Shown piece by piece: positions 35,560 through 44,640 of a DNA stretch of 64,000 nucleotides. Below the pieces are notes generated by a model, which was not told the DNA's origin, did no database searches, and was given only the letters and a program-made list of their open reading frames with translations. The stretch covers positions 185,074 to 249,073 of the forward strand of contig CALVLK010000001.1 of assembly GCA_944337235.1 (NCBI GenBank), in the 5' to 3' direction. Made by a program: the position numbers and the translations under genes. Within the stretch, counting starts at the first letter, position 1, and the number at the start of each line of letters is the position of its first letter. This DNA comes from an uncultured Clostridia bacterium (GTDB taxonomy: Bacteria > Bacillota > Clostridia > Christensenellales > Borkfalkiaceae).

Positions 35560-36402
35560 TTACTTGGTAATAAAGAGCACGCCCAGCGTATTCCTGCCGC
35601 AATGCCCGGTGATCACGGAGCCGGCCACCGTCTCGATGACCTCGCGGAAGGAGAACATCTCCGTCACGGCGCGCTTTGCGACCTCGACGAGCAGCGCGTC
35701 TGCACTGCTGTGCGTGACAAAGGCGCGCGTGTCGTCATATTCGGGATACTGCGCCTTCAGGTCGGCAATGTAATTGAGGATGCACTTTTCCATGCTGCCG
35801 CGGTACTTTTTGTCCGCCGCCAGTTTTCCGTCGTGCATTTCGATGAGCGGATGGATCCTGAGCAGGTTCGCGCCGTACATGCTCAGGCGGGAACATCTGC
35901 CGCCTTTGTACAAAAAGTCCAGACGATCGGGCACAAACGAGGTGTTGATCTTAGGCGCGAGCGCCGCCGTCGTGCGGGCGATCTCGTCCGCCTCCATGCC
36001 ATCGTCGCGCAGATCGGCGGCCTTCATGACCATGAGCCCCTGTCCGCTCGAAAGCGCGCGGCTGTCTACGACATATACCCTGTCCTTAAATTTTTTTGCG
36101 GCCTCGGCAGCGTTAGCATGCGAAGAGGATGCCTCGGCAGAGATATTATAGTGAATGACCGTCTTCCCCTCGTCAACGTAGCGGGCAAAAAACCGCTCAT
36201 AGTCCCCGACGTTGGGCGCGGAGGTCTTCGGAAGCTCGCCCGTGCGGGCGACATAGTCGAAGATATCCTGCGGCGCGATGTCGACGCCGTCGCGATAGGA
36301 GCGCGCACCGAGAATGACGGTGAGCGGCATGATGCCGATGTCCCGCTGTGCGACAAGCGCCCCGAGGTCGCAGGTGCTGTCCGCCGTGATCTGAATGTCC
36401 AT
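35560..36402 (-). CDS. DegV family fatty-acid-binding protein
   Basis: 280 residues with the DegV signature ITADSTCDLG, PLTVILGARSYRDGVDI and the lipid-binding residues in TSAPNVGDYERFF and NISAEASSSHANA. DegV/FakB proteins present fatty acids to the FakA kinase for phospholipid synthesis; no fakA is in the window. The start at 36402 has an AAAGGAGG site. Confidence 0.92.
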   Translation of the reverse strand: MDIQITADSTCDLGALVAQRDIGIMPLTVILGARSYRDGVDIAPQDIFDYVARTGELPKTSAPNVGDYERFFARYVDEGKTVIHYNISAEASSSHANAAEAAKKFKDRVYVVDSRALSSGQGLMVMKAADLRDDGMEADEIARTTAALAPKINTSFVPDRLDFLYKGGRCSRLSMYGANLLRIHPLIEMHDGKLAADKKYRGSMEKCILNYIADLKAQYPEYDDTRAFVTHSSADALLVEVAKRAVTEMFSFREVIETVAGSVITGHCGRNTLGVLFITK

Positions 36403-36442
36403 ATTTTCCTCCTTTGCGGGGTGTTTCCCCTTATGTGTATTT

Positions 36443-37087
36443 TCAGCGCAGCCAGCCGAAGAGCGATGCGCGGAAGCGCTCCCATGCGGTGATCGCCCCC
36501 TTATAGCGCACCGACCACTCCGGCACGACCCCGATGATGTCTTCCTGCAAAAAACAGCCGAGATCGCGCGAGTCGCGGCTCGCCGTGCGGTTGTCGCCGA
36601 GAAAGAAGATCTCTCCCTCGCCCACCGTCCATTCCGTACTTTCAGACTCGGCACACGTCTCGCCGAGGGCATACGGCTCGTCGAGCAGAGAAAACTCCGT
36701 GCTGCCCGCGGTGCAGAGGTAGACCTGTCCGCCCTCGATGCGCACGCGATCCCCCTCCGTTGCAATCAGCCGCTTGATGATAAAACTGCCGGAGAGCCCA
36801 AACTCCGCGCGGTAGTCGGTCACGTCGATGATGACGATGTCGCCGCGTTCCGCCGCGGCGGAGCGGTCGGCATAGACGATATCCCCCGCGATCCTGCTGC
36901 CGTCTTCGCCGTAGCGTTCCCCCGAGATGGTGTTCAGCATGGAGGAGCCGGAGACGGTGACGACAAAGAAGCGGTTGACGAACCACACCTGAAAGAGCAG
37001 AAATGCGAGCAATATGATCAGTAATATCAGGAGCGGCGCACGCGAGGCGGACTTCCGCTCATAGAGCATGGCGGGGCGGCGTTTCAT
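36443..37087 (-). CDS. Signal peptidase I
   Basis: A membrane serine protease removing signal peptides outside the membrane. 214 residues: one N-terminal membrane helix (~17-38), catalytic Ser49 in SGSSML, catalytic Lys105 in IIKRLIA, and the conserved GDNRTASRDSRDLG box. An insertion (~55-68) after the Ser region is acidic and variable in the family. The start at 37087 overlaps the DUF951 stop (ACATGA). Confidence 0.94.
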   Translation of the reverse strand: MKRRPAMLYERKSASRAPLLILLIILLAFLLFQVWFVNRFFVVTVSGSSMLNTISGERYGEDGSRIAGDIVYADRSAAAERGDIVIIDVTDYRAEFGLSGSFIIKRLIATEGDRVRIEGGQVYLCTAGSTEFSLLDEPYALGETCAESESTEWTVGEGEIFFLGDNRTASRDSRDLGCFLQEDIIGVVPEWSVRYKGAITAWERFRASLFGWLR

Positions 37088-37263
37088 GTGCCCTCCCTGT
37101 TCTGCCGGCGGATGCGCCTTTGCAGCTCGTCCGGCGTGAGCATGATCACCCTTCCGCAGCCGAGGCATTTGAGTTTATAGTCGGCGCCTGTGCGCACGAT
37201 CTGCCAGCTGTTTGCGCCGCACGGATGCGGCTTTTTTGTCTGTACGATATCCCCGAGCTGCAT
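37084..37263 (-). CDS. DUF951 family small zinc-ribbon-like protein
   Basis: A 59-residue gene: MQLGDIVQTKKPHPCGANS, then WQIVRTGADYKLKC, LGCGRVIMLTPDEL. The pattern HPCG...CLGCGR fits the DUF951 (YyzM) family, with three cysteines possibly binding metal. Function unknown. It has a GGAAGGG site, lies 12 bases after the esterase-like gene and overlaps sipS by 4 bases. Confidence 0.9.
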   Translation of the reverse strand: MQLGDIVQTKKPHPCGANSWQIVRTGADYKLKCLGCGRVIMLTPDELQRRIRRQNREGT

Positions 37264-37275
37264 ATTTCCCTTCCG

Positions 37276-38970
37276 TTACAGCCAGATGAGATTGGTGATG
37301 AGCGCATCGTCCGGCGCCGAAAAGACGACGGACATGACCCCTTCAAAGCCGGACAGGGAACTGCCCGTCTCCGTCTTGAAATCTCTGCTGTCCAGCACGA
37401 TCTTTTTCCACTTTCCGCCGCCCTCGAGCGGCACCTGTACGGTATATCCCTTCTCCTCCTCGGCGTCCTTATAAAAGGTCACACAGAGCGTCGTACATTC
37501 AGGCGAATAGGCATCGAATGCAAGCGACGCGCCCTGCGGCGGCTCGTACTTCGGTTCGCTCACGCGGTAAGAGATGACGTCGGGGGAACAGCACACGCCC
37601 AGGATCCCGCCGTAGCCCTCTTTCAGCTCCACCTTCGCGCTGCTCGTATCTGCAAAGCAGTCTGCGATCGAGCCGGCACGGCGGCGGAACACGGAAAAGC
37701 CCGCAAGGCCGTCCCGTTCCGCCGTATAGAGGATGCGGCTTCTGAGACAGGCATTTTTATAGGGATTGTGCAGCGTGATCTCCTGGATCTTGGAGGTCGA
37801 GCTGAAGTTATTGGAATAGCGCACAAAGGAATAGTAGAGCGCCTTGCTGCTGTTGACGTAGACGTCGAGCGGAAAGAGCGGCGTCTCGCCGTTGAGGTCC
37901 TTGACCTTGCGCACGATGCGCGTCCAGTCGCGCGCCTTGAACGCATTGACGTTTTCGGTATAGAATACGCCGCACTCCTCGGGGTCGCCCATGGGATCGT
38001 ATTCGATGCGCACCTTCAGATTGCCCTCTTCGTCTGTGAACGCCTTGGAGTGGACGGGTTCGCACAGATACACCGATCTGCCCTTGAGATATTTGTCCAA
38101 AAAGAGGTCGATGTTGTCGAAGGAATGCGAGCCAATAAGCCCGTTTCCGTGCGAGGAGTACAGGATCGCCTTGTCTACCTCGGGATTGATCTGCTGAAAG
38201 GTATCGTAGATGCGGTCGTAATTGCTCTTTTTATCGTTGATGGCAGAAAGGAGCAGCACGGGGCACTTGACGTGCGGCGCATAGCTCTGCGAGTCGAGCC
38301 CCGCGATGAAGCGGTGACGCTCCTCGTCGAAGATGCAGTTTTCGCCCGTGAATTTTTCCATGTCGCGATAGGCGAGCCAGCCTGCCGCGCAGACGGAGAT
38401 GAAGCAGGAGACGGGCGCATACGGGGCGATCTTCCAGAGCACTTCGCCCCCCGTTCTCAGGCCGATCATGCCAACCCGCGTCGTCTCGGGCAGTTCGTCA
38501 AGATAGCGCGCCGCATACCGTGCGACCGCCGCCCATTCGTACCAGCTCGTCTCCTTTGCGCTCTCGTCCGCATAGTCCATCGCCCTGCCGCGGCGGGCAT
38601 AGTTTGCATAGTCGATATCGCGCGGATAGATGGTATGCTTGCTGCCGTCGCCCATGTCGCCGCAGTAATCCACGGCGAGCACGGCGTAACCGTGTTCGAT
38701 AAAGTGCGGCACGAGCCTGAGGTCGGCGGGCATGCCGGCCTCGAACAGCAACAGCACGGCGGGATACTCCGCCAGGCCGTTGGGCGTAAAATATTTTGCA
38801 TAGATCTTTACCCTGCCGTATTGCGTCTTGCGGCCGAGAAAGTAGAGCTCGCGGTATCGGTACTCCTCCGTCTGCGATTCGGACAGAATGTCCTCGCAGA
38901 GCGGAAGCGTTCCGTCGAAATCCTTCCAAAGCGTAACGGGCGTAAGAATCTTATTCGCCAAACCTGTCAC
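37276..38970 (-). CDS. Degenerate alpha/beta-hydrolase (acetyl-xylan-esterase-like) with C-terminal beta domain
   Basis: 564 residues. Residues ~55-330 follow an acetyl-xylan/cephalosporin esterase fold, with the oxyanion and nucleophile-elbow region at VGMIGLRTGGEVLWKI. The nucleophile position of GxSxG is Arg (GLRTG), so normal serine catalysis should be lost, although an Asp and a His (SSHGNG) remain. The ~400-564 region looks like a beta-sandwich carbohydrate-binding module (WKKIVLDSRDFKTETG). Start: GTG at 38970, or a TTG three codons on that sits better behind GAGGTGA. A binding or sensing role is more likely than hydrolysis. Confidence 0.72.
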   Translation of the reverse strand: MTGLANKILTPVTLWKDFDGTLPLCEDILSESQTEEYRYRELYFLGRKTQYGRVKIYAKYFTPNGLAEYPAVLLLFEAGMPADLRLVPHFIEHGYAVLAVDYCGDMGDGSKHTIYPRDIDYANYARRGRAMDYADESAKETSWYEWAAVARYAARYLDELPETTRVGMIGLRTGGEVLWKIAPYAPVSCFISVCAAGWLAYRDMEKFTGENCIFDEERHRFIAGLDSQSYAPHVKCPVLLLSAINDKKSNYDRIYDTFQQINPEVDKAILYSSHGNGLIGSHSFDNIDLFLDKYLKGRSVYLCEPVHSKAFTDEEGNLKVRIEYDPMGDPEECGVFYTENVNAFKARDWTRIVRKVKDLNGETPLFPLDVYVNSSKALYYSFVRYSNNFSSTSKIQEITLHNPYKNACLRSRILYTAERDGLAGFSVFRRRAGSIADCFADTSSAKVELKEGYGGILGVCCSPDVISYRVSEPKYEPPQGASLAFDAYSPECTTLCVTFYKDAEEEKGYTVQVPLEGGGKWKKIVLDSRDFKTETGSSLSGFEGVMSVVFSAPDDALITNLIWL

Positions 38971-38971
38971 C

Positions 38972-41554
38972 TCATTCCATAATGATTTTCGAGCCGTGCT
39001 GCTCGGTCGCCTTTTCCACCAGCAGCTTGCGCTCGATCCTGTGTTTGAGCTCCTCGACGTGCGAGATGACGCCGATGGAGAAATGTTCGTTTCTCAGTTT
39101 TTCAAGGCTGTCCATAACGACGCCCACGAGCTTGCTGTCCAGCGTGCCGAATCCCTCGTCGAGGAAGAAAAACTCGATGGGCCGCAGGGAGCGGCGGCAG
39201 ATCTCGGACGAGAGTGCAAGTGCGAGCGACAGCGATACGAGAAAGGTCTCGCCGCCCGAGAGCGTATAGACGCCGCGCGTCTGCCCGCCGTTGAAGTTAT
39301 CGCCCACATAGAATCCGTTTGCGCCCCCCTCATAGCGCAGAAAATATCTTCCGTCCGTCAGCGAGAGCAGCCTTGCGCTCGCGGTCTCCGCCACGTTCTG
39401 CAAATACTCCTCTGCGACGAAGTCCATAAATTTGTTCCCGTCGAACAGCTTTTTCATGCGCTCGTACAATTCTGCCTCGCGCTTGCAGCGGGCGCATTCC
39501 GCCTCTTCGGCGCTGCGCTTTTTTGCGTCCTCCTCCGTGCGCCGCAGTTCCTCCTGTTTGAGCGCATATGCGCGCACGAGCGATTCCAGCTGCGCCTCGC
39601 CCTCCTGCAGGAGCCGGGTGCAGGCATTCACCTGTTCCTCGTCGATCGGGAAAGCCTGCACTTCCGCAAGCTGTTTTGCGCGCGACCGGAGCGCCGTCTG
39701 CTCTTCGCGGAAGGCGCGGATGCGCTCGCGTGCCTCTTTGGCGTCGCCGTAGCGCAGAATGAGCTGCTGCGCCTCCTCGCGCGAGGAAAACGAGCCTGCC
39801 GCCTGCCGCTTTTGTGCTTCCGCCTGTTCTTCCGCCCGCCGCGCCGCGTGATAGCGCTCCTGCGCGGCCGCAAGTGCCGCTGCCGCCTCGGCGCCCCGCT
39901 TCTGCGCCGCCTCGCGCGTGCGCTGACGGGTACGCCGCTCCTGCTTCAGCTGTTCCAGGCGGCGTTCCTCCCCGGCGGCCGACTCAAGTGAATAGCCTTC
40001 GCTGCGCGCCCGCCAGGCGTTGAGTTCCTCGCGGAACTGCTTTCCGTCCGTCTGATATTTTTGCAGCCGTTCGCGGCGGTTGCGATAGTCTGCATTCCTC
40101 TTTTCGAGCAGCACGAGCGCGTTGTTGAGTTCGCGCCGGCTCTTCTTCTGCTCCTCATACGCCGCTCTGATCTGGGCAAATGCCATCTGCTCCCCCTGGG
40201 AAAGCGCGGCATACTGCGCGTGCATGGGCGAAACGAGGGGATCCGTCTCAGGATATTCCTTTAATATTTCGTAAAGTTTTTCCGCAAAATCGGCATATTC
40301 CGTGCGCAGAAGCGCCTGCTTGCACTCCCGTTCGGCAAAGGTGATGAGGTCGTCCTCGCCGAGCGCCTCCAGCTCCGCCAGAAGACTTCCGCGCTCCTTC
40401 TCATAGTCGAATACGGGCAGCGCGTCGAGTTCTTCGGCATACCGCCTGCGCGCCTCCGTCAGTTTTTTCTCGTATTCCTCCGCCTTGGCGAGCGCCTCTT
40501 TGGCCTGTCCCGCGCGCGCACAGCGCGCCGTACAGCGGGCGATCTCCTCGTCCGCGCCCTCCGCATCCCAGGCGTCTGCTTCCTTTTTTGCAAGTTCGGC
40601 GGCGGCATTCTCGCGCTGCGCCGCAGAAAGCGCCTCCTCTGCGCGCGTCCGCTCTTCCTTTGCCGCCTGCAGACGGTCGTATGCGGCGATCACATCTGCC
40701 GCGCGTTCCAGGCGCGTCAGCTCCTGTTCGAGCGAAACGATCTCACGCTCCCCCTTCTCCAGCCCGGCAAGACTTGCGGCGACCGCCTCCGCCTCGCGCT
40801 TCTGTGAAAGCTGCGCCTGCATCTCCTTTTCCTTTGCGCGAAGAGAGGACACCTCCTCCCGTTTGGCGCGCTCGTCGGTCCTGAGCGCCTGCGCCTCCCG
40901 GCGGAGGTTGGCAAGCGCCTCCTCCGTCGCATATTCATACGGCTGCATGCGGGCGAGCGCAAGGCGGTACGCCTCTGCCCGTTCCGCGCAGCGCGCGTTC
41001 GTGCGCTTGACGAGCCGCTCGCCGTACGCCTCCAGTTCGAACAGCCGCGCGACGAGCTTGAGCCTGTCCGCACGCGGCGAACGGACAAACTGTGCAAATT
41101 CGCCCTGGGGCAGCGCGATGCACTTTTCAAAGTCCTTCTGCTCCAGCCCGACGATCTCTTCGATCGCCAGCTTACAGTCGCGTACGCCCTCTTTGAGCGC
41201 AAGAAGGGCGTCCCCCTTCTTTTCGTATAACTTCGCGCTCTGCAGCGCGTTCTTCCGCTTGATCTCGCGATCGATGCGGTAGGCATGCCGCGCGCCCTCG
41301 AACACGATCTCAAATTCAAAGCGGACATATGCCCTGTCCGCCCTGTAGTTGATGAGGTCGGCGGCGCTGCCCGTCCGCGAACGCGGCGCCGCGCCGTAGA
41401 GCGCAAAACCGATGCAGTCGAGAATGGTGCTCTTGCCCGAGCCCGTGTCGCCGAAGATGCCGAAGATGCCGAACTCGGTCAGCGCGGCAAAATCGATCAC
41501 GGTGCGCTCGGAAAAGGAATTGATGCCGCAAAATTCCAGATAGACGGGCTTCAT
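38972..41554 (-). CDS. sbcC: SbcC, SMC-like ATPase of the SbcCD nuclease
   Basis: The ATPase partner of SbcD in hairpin and double-strand-end processing. Walker A is GDTGSGKST (Lys41); the Q-loop region is ALPQGEFAQFV; the C-terminal lobe has the ABC signature TLSGGETFLVSLSLALAL and Walker B FFFLDEGFGTLD. Two long coiled-coil arms lie between. At 860 residues it is shorter than the ~1000+ usual, and no central CPxC zinc hook is visible: only CTARC (~345) and CARC (~700), the latter at the base of the returning coil. It overlaps sbcD by 4 bases. Confidence 0.93.
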   Translation of the reverse strand: MKPVYLEFCGINSFSERTVIDFAALTEFGIFGIFGDTGSGKSTILDCIGFALYGAAPRSRTGSAADLINYRADRAYVRFEFEIVFEGARHAYRIDREIKRKNALQSAKLYEKKGDALLALKEGVRDCKLAIEEIVGLEQKDFEKCIALPQGEFAQFVRSPRADRLKLVARLFELEAYGERLVKRTNARCAERAEAYRLALARMQPYEYATEEALANLRREAQALRTDERAKREEVSSLRAKEKEMQAQLSQKREAEAVAASLAGLEKGEREIVSLEQELTRLERAADVIAAYDRLQAAKEERTRAEEALSAAQRENAAAELAKKEADAWDAEGADEEIARCTARCARAGQAKEALAKAEEYEKKLTEARRRYAEELDALPVFDYEKERGSLLAELEALGEDDLITFAERECKQALLRTEYADFAEKLYEILKEYPETDPLVSPMHAQYAALSQGEQMAFAQIRAAYEEQKKSRRELNNALVLLEKRNADYRNRRERLQKYQTDGKQFREELNAWRARSEGYSLESAAGEERRLEQLKQERRTRQRTREAAQKRGAEAAAALAAAQERYHAARRAEEQAEAQKRQAAGSFSSREEAQQLILRYGDAKEARERIRAFREEQTALRSRAKQLAEVQAFPIDEEQVNACTRLLQEGEAQLESLVRAYALKQEELRRTEEDAKKRSAEEAECARCKREAELYERMKKLFDGNKFMDFVAEEYLQNVAETASARLLSLTDGRYFLRYEGGANGFYVGDNFNGGQTRGVYTLSGGETFLVSLSLALALSSEICRRSLRPIEFFFLDEGFGTLDSKLVGVVMDSLEKLRNEHFSIGVISHVEELKHRIERKLLVEKATEQHGSKIIME

Positions 41555-42702
41555 GCTTCCTCCTCCAGCAGGGACAAAAACGCCGCCTTCATCTCGGGCG
41601 AGGCTTCATCATTGTACATGGTGCGGTAGAATGCGTCAAAGAGCTCCTCCGCGCCCATGCGCACGCGGCTGACAAAGGACTGCGCGTCGCCGCTCGTGCT
41701 GACGCGGATGACAAGGGAGACAAGCCCCTCGTTTGCCTCGCGCAAAGACGCCGTCTCGGCGGCGGTGAGCGGCTGTTTTAAGGAGAGCGTCAGCTCGATA
41801 AATGCGTCGGGATAGCGCCCCAAAAGGTCGATCGCGCCCGCAACGTCCGTCGCCTCCAGGCGCAGCAGCTTTTTGCCCGCCGTGAGCGGGATCTCGCGAA
41901 AGGAGATATCGCTTCCCGTCGTCGTCAGAAGCATGACGCTCTTTTGCGTGTTCGTCTCGTCGAAGGAATATTGCAGAATGGAGCCGCTGTACACCACGTT
42001 GTTTCCAAGCTGCTGGCGGCGGTGCAGATGCCCGAGCGCGACATAGCCGTAGTCGGGCAGAACATTCATGGGGACGGCGCGCGCCCCGCCGAGATCGATG
42101 TTCCGCTCGCTCTCGCTCGTTCTGCCGCCCGCGACAAACAGGTGCGAAAGCAGGATATGCGGCATCTTTCCGTCATACCCCTCATCGCCGCGGGCGATCC
42201 AGCGCCGCATGCGGTCGGAAAAACTCTCGTCCGTCTTCTCTTCGCGGAAACGCGCCTCGTTGGGATAGGGCAGCGCGTTGATATAGACGCGCTCGTCGCC
42301 GCAGGCAAGCACGAGATAGTGCTCTCCGCTCTCTGCAGGATGGACGCGGCGATCGGAATTGCAGCGGACACGGCGGGGTCTGTTCCCGAAGATGTAGATG
42401 CCCTGCTCCTCGGCAAGGGGCTGCGCGGCGCCAAGACGCACACCGTCGTCGTGATTGCCGCTGACGATGACGACCGCCCTGCCCCTCTCCGCAAGCCGCT
42501 TGACCGCCGAAAAGAACACGTCCTCCGCCTCTGCGGAAGGAAGATAGGTATCGAACACATCGCCTGCGATGAGTACGACGTCCACCCCCTCGCGGTCGCA
42601 GATCTCAGCAATCTCGCCAAGTGCTGCAATCTGCTCGGGAAGGCGCTCTCTGTCCATGAGGCGTTTGCCGATATGAAGATCGGATGTGTGCAAAATTATC
42701 AT
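41551..42702 (-). CDS. sbcD: SbcD, exonuclease subunit
   Basis: A Mre11-type metallophosphoesterase nuclease, 383 residues. Metal-binding motifs in order: SDLHIG (Asp8, His10), AGDVFD, SGNHDD, and LSHLFVAGG with YVALGHLH. Its ATG at 42702 has a distant AAAGG site. The promoter overlaps that of the DnaD-like gene on the other strand. Confidence 0.95.
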   Translation of the reverse strand: MIILHTSDLHIGKRLMDRERLPEQIAALGEIAEICDREGVDVVLIAGDVFDTYLPSAEAEDVFFSAVKRLAERGRAVVIVSGNHDDGVRLGAAQPLAEEQGIYIFGNRPRRVRCNSDRRVHPAESGEHYLVLACGDERVYINALPYPNEARFREEKTDESFSDRMRRWIARGDEGYDGKMPHILLSHLFVAGGRTSESERNIDLGGARAVPMNVLPDYGYVALGHLHRRQQLGNNVVYSGSILQYSFDETNTQKSVMLLTTTGSDISFREIPLTAGKKLLRLEATDVAGAIDLLGRYPDAFIELTLSLKQPLTAAETASLREANEGLVSLVIRVSTSGDAQSFVSRVRMGAEELFDAFYRTMYNDEASPEMKAAFLSLLEEEA

Positions 42703-42743
42703 AGTTCCGAAACCTTTCCGCAGCCATTCCGAACAAAAACAAA

Positions 42744-42772
42744 TTGCTTTTGTGCAAAATATGTGCTATACT
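42744..42772 (+). promoter_or_regulatory. Promoter of the DnaD-like gene
   Basis: TTGCTT (42744-42749), 17-base spacer, TATACT (42767-42772). The -10 abuts the -10 of the opposing sbcD promoter. Confidence 0.7.
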
Positions 42773-42801
42773 ATTATACAACAGCTTTCGGGAAAAAGCA
42801 A
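42773..42801 (-). promoter_or_regulatory. Promoter of sbcDC
   Basis: Minus strand: TTGCTT (42796-42801), 17-base spacer, TATAAT (42773-42778). It fully overlaps the polymerase footprint of the + strand promoter, so the two should compete. Confidence 0.72.
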
Positions 42802-42823
42802 GCATTCCGTGGGAGTTATTGCC

Positions 42824-44554
42824 ATGTCATTCCTGTCCTTTTCAAAGGAGTTCTCCGCCAACATGTTCACGGCGGTCGAGAACCAATTTATCACAAAATA
42901 CGTTCCGCAGGCAGACGGCGACGCCGTCCGCGTCTATCTCTACGGGCTGTACCTTTGCAGCTGCAAAGATGAATTTGACGGGCAGGCGCTCGCCAAACTC
43001 CTCAAACTGCCCTACGAGCGGCTGAAGGAGATCTTCGCCTTCTGGGAGGAGTGTGACCTCGTACATATCCTCTCGCGCGAGCCGCTCCTCGTCGAGTATC
43101 TGCCTGTCAACGCATCGGTGGGGAAGCCCAAGCCCATCCGCCCGGAGAAATATGCGGAGTTCAACCGCGAACTGCTGCATCAGCTGCAGCGCGCCGGCAA
43201 GGACTTCAAGCCGTACGAGATGATGCGCATTCTGGAATTCCTCGAAAACAATCCCATGGAACAGCAGGCATTCCTTCTGATCAGCGAATACTGCGTGCGC
43301 AAGGACGGGGAAAAGGTGAACTGCGCGCACATTCTGAACAAGGCGAAAAAGCTCTGCGCCGAGCACAAATATACCTATGAGCAGGTGGAACAGGAGCTCA
43401 ACGATTTCAATACGCACGAGCGGGAAGTGAGCAAGATATTCTCTCTGCTCGGCATCTACCGCAGGCCGCAGGAGAGCGATTATGTCTACCCCGACAGATG
43501 GGCGCAACTGGGCATGGAGCCCGCGGCGATCTATGCCTGTGCGCAGACGATGAAAAAGGGCACGCTCTCTTCGCTGGACGCCCTCGTAACAGAGCTGGCC
43601 GAGCGCGGGATCTTTACGGCGGCGGCAGCAAAAGAATACCTTGCGCACAGGGAGGAGCTTGCCGCGATCGTCTTCCGCGTAGCGGCAAAACTCTCCGTCA
43701 AGATCCAGAATCCGCGCGCCTATATCGAAAATTACGCAGAAAAATGGGCGGACCGCGGATTTGACGCAGAGAGTCTGACGACGCTTGCAAAGCTGTGCTT
43801 CAAGCTGGGGTACGGCTTTGAGAAGATGGACGATCTCGTCGACTCCCTCTTTGCGCGCGGGATCACCGACGAGAGCGAGGTCGCCGCATATGTGCGCCGG
43901 CAGGAAAAGCTGATTTCCCTTTTGTCCTCTCTGCAACGCGACTGCGACCGCCTCAAACGCACGCAGAATACGCTCGACATGCTGGAGGCGTGGAAGGGCG
44001 CAGGCTATGGCGACGATCTGCTTCACGCCGCGGCAGAGCGCGCCGCAGCGGCATCTGCCCCCCTGCCCTATATGAACAAGCTGCTTTCAGAGTGGCGGCG
44101 GGAAGGAATACAGCACGCGGCGGATATCCCCCAGAGCGCCCCGCAGGGCCAGGCGCAGCGCACGGACTTTCGCAGCTCGCGCGAGATCGCCGCGGACGAA
44201 AAGAGCGATCGGGAACACTACTACTCCGTCCTGCGCAACCGCGCCATCGGCGCCGCCGAAGAGGCGAAGCGCCGCGCCGAACAGGACCCCGTGTACAAAC
44301 GGGCAGAGGGCGAGATCAAAAAGGGAGAGATCGAACTTGCGCGTGCAGAGCTCTTCGATGCGGAATCCGTGCCCACGATCAGAGCAAAACTGGAAAAACT
44401 GCATGCAGAGAGGCGGGCGGCGCTTGCCCGCATGCAACTGAGCGAAGAGGATCTGATCCCGCACTTCCAATGCGAAAAGTGCTCCGATACGGGATTTTTG
44501 CCCAACGGCAGGGCGTGCGACTGCTACCACCCCGCACAGCAGGAGACAAAATAA
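42824..44554 (+). CDS. DnaD/DnaB-type primosomal protein fused to a DnaI-like zinc domain
   Basis: 576 residues. The N-terminal part resembles a DnaB/DnaD winged-helix domain (~1-110). DnaD-type helical domains follow (~210-260: YEQVEQELNDFNTHEREVSKIF; ~335-365: KIQNPRAYIENYAEKWAD, the DDBH2 YxxxIL-like region). The end (~520-570) resembles the N-terminal domain of the helicase loader DnaI/DnaC, with a CxxC..CxC zinc motif (FQCEKCSDTGFLPNGRACDC), but no AAA+ ATPase follows. Probably acts in helicase loading at replication start or restart. The ATG at 42824 has a GGGAG site. Confidence 0.82.
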   Translation: MSFLSFSKEFSANMFTAVENQFITKYVPQADGDAVRVYLYGLYLCSCKDEFDGQALAKLLKLPYERLKEIFAFWEECDLVHILSREPLLVEYLPVNASVGKPKPIRPEKYAEFNRELLHQLQRAGKDFKPYEMMRILEFLENNPMEQQAFLLISEYCVRKDGEKVNCAHILNKAKKLCAEHKYTYEQVEQELNDFNTHEREVSKIFSLLGIYRRPQESDYVYPDRWAQLGMEPAAIYACAQTMKKGTLSSLDALVTELAERGIFTAAAAKEYLAHREELAAIVFRVAAKLSVKIQNPRAYIENYAEKWADRGFDAESLTTLAKLCFKLGYGFEKMDDLVDSLFARGITDESEVAAYVRRQEKLISLLSSLQRDCDRLKRTQNTLDMLEAWKGAGYGDDLLHAAAERAAAASAPLPYMNKLLSEWRREGIQHAADIPQSAPQGQAQRTDFRSSREIAADEKSDREHYYSVLRNRAIGAAEEAKRRAEQDPVYKRAEGEIKKGEIELARAELFDAESVPTIRAKLEKLHAERRAALARMQLSEEDLIPHFQCEKCSDTGFLPNGRACDCYHPAQQETK

Positions 44555-44564
44555 TTTTTAAGTC

Positions 44565-44597
44565 AAACACCCCTTGCCAGCGCAAGAGGTGTTTTTA
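44565..44597. terminator. Intrinsic terminator after the DnaD-like gene
   Basis: AACACCcCTTGC-CAGC-GCAAGaGGTGTT followed by TTTATTT; the AAAC tract on the other side makes it plausible for the convergent PRC-barrel gene too. Confidence 0.85.
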
Positions 44598-44640
44598 TTT
44601 CACGCATAATACTATGCAAAATCGTAAAAAGTGCCTAATA

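Noticed and set aside
40490-40540. CTARC in SbcC as a zinc hook.
   Set aside because: Spacing is CxxxC, with no Pro, and it is not flanked symmetrically by coiled coil.
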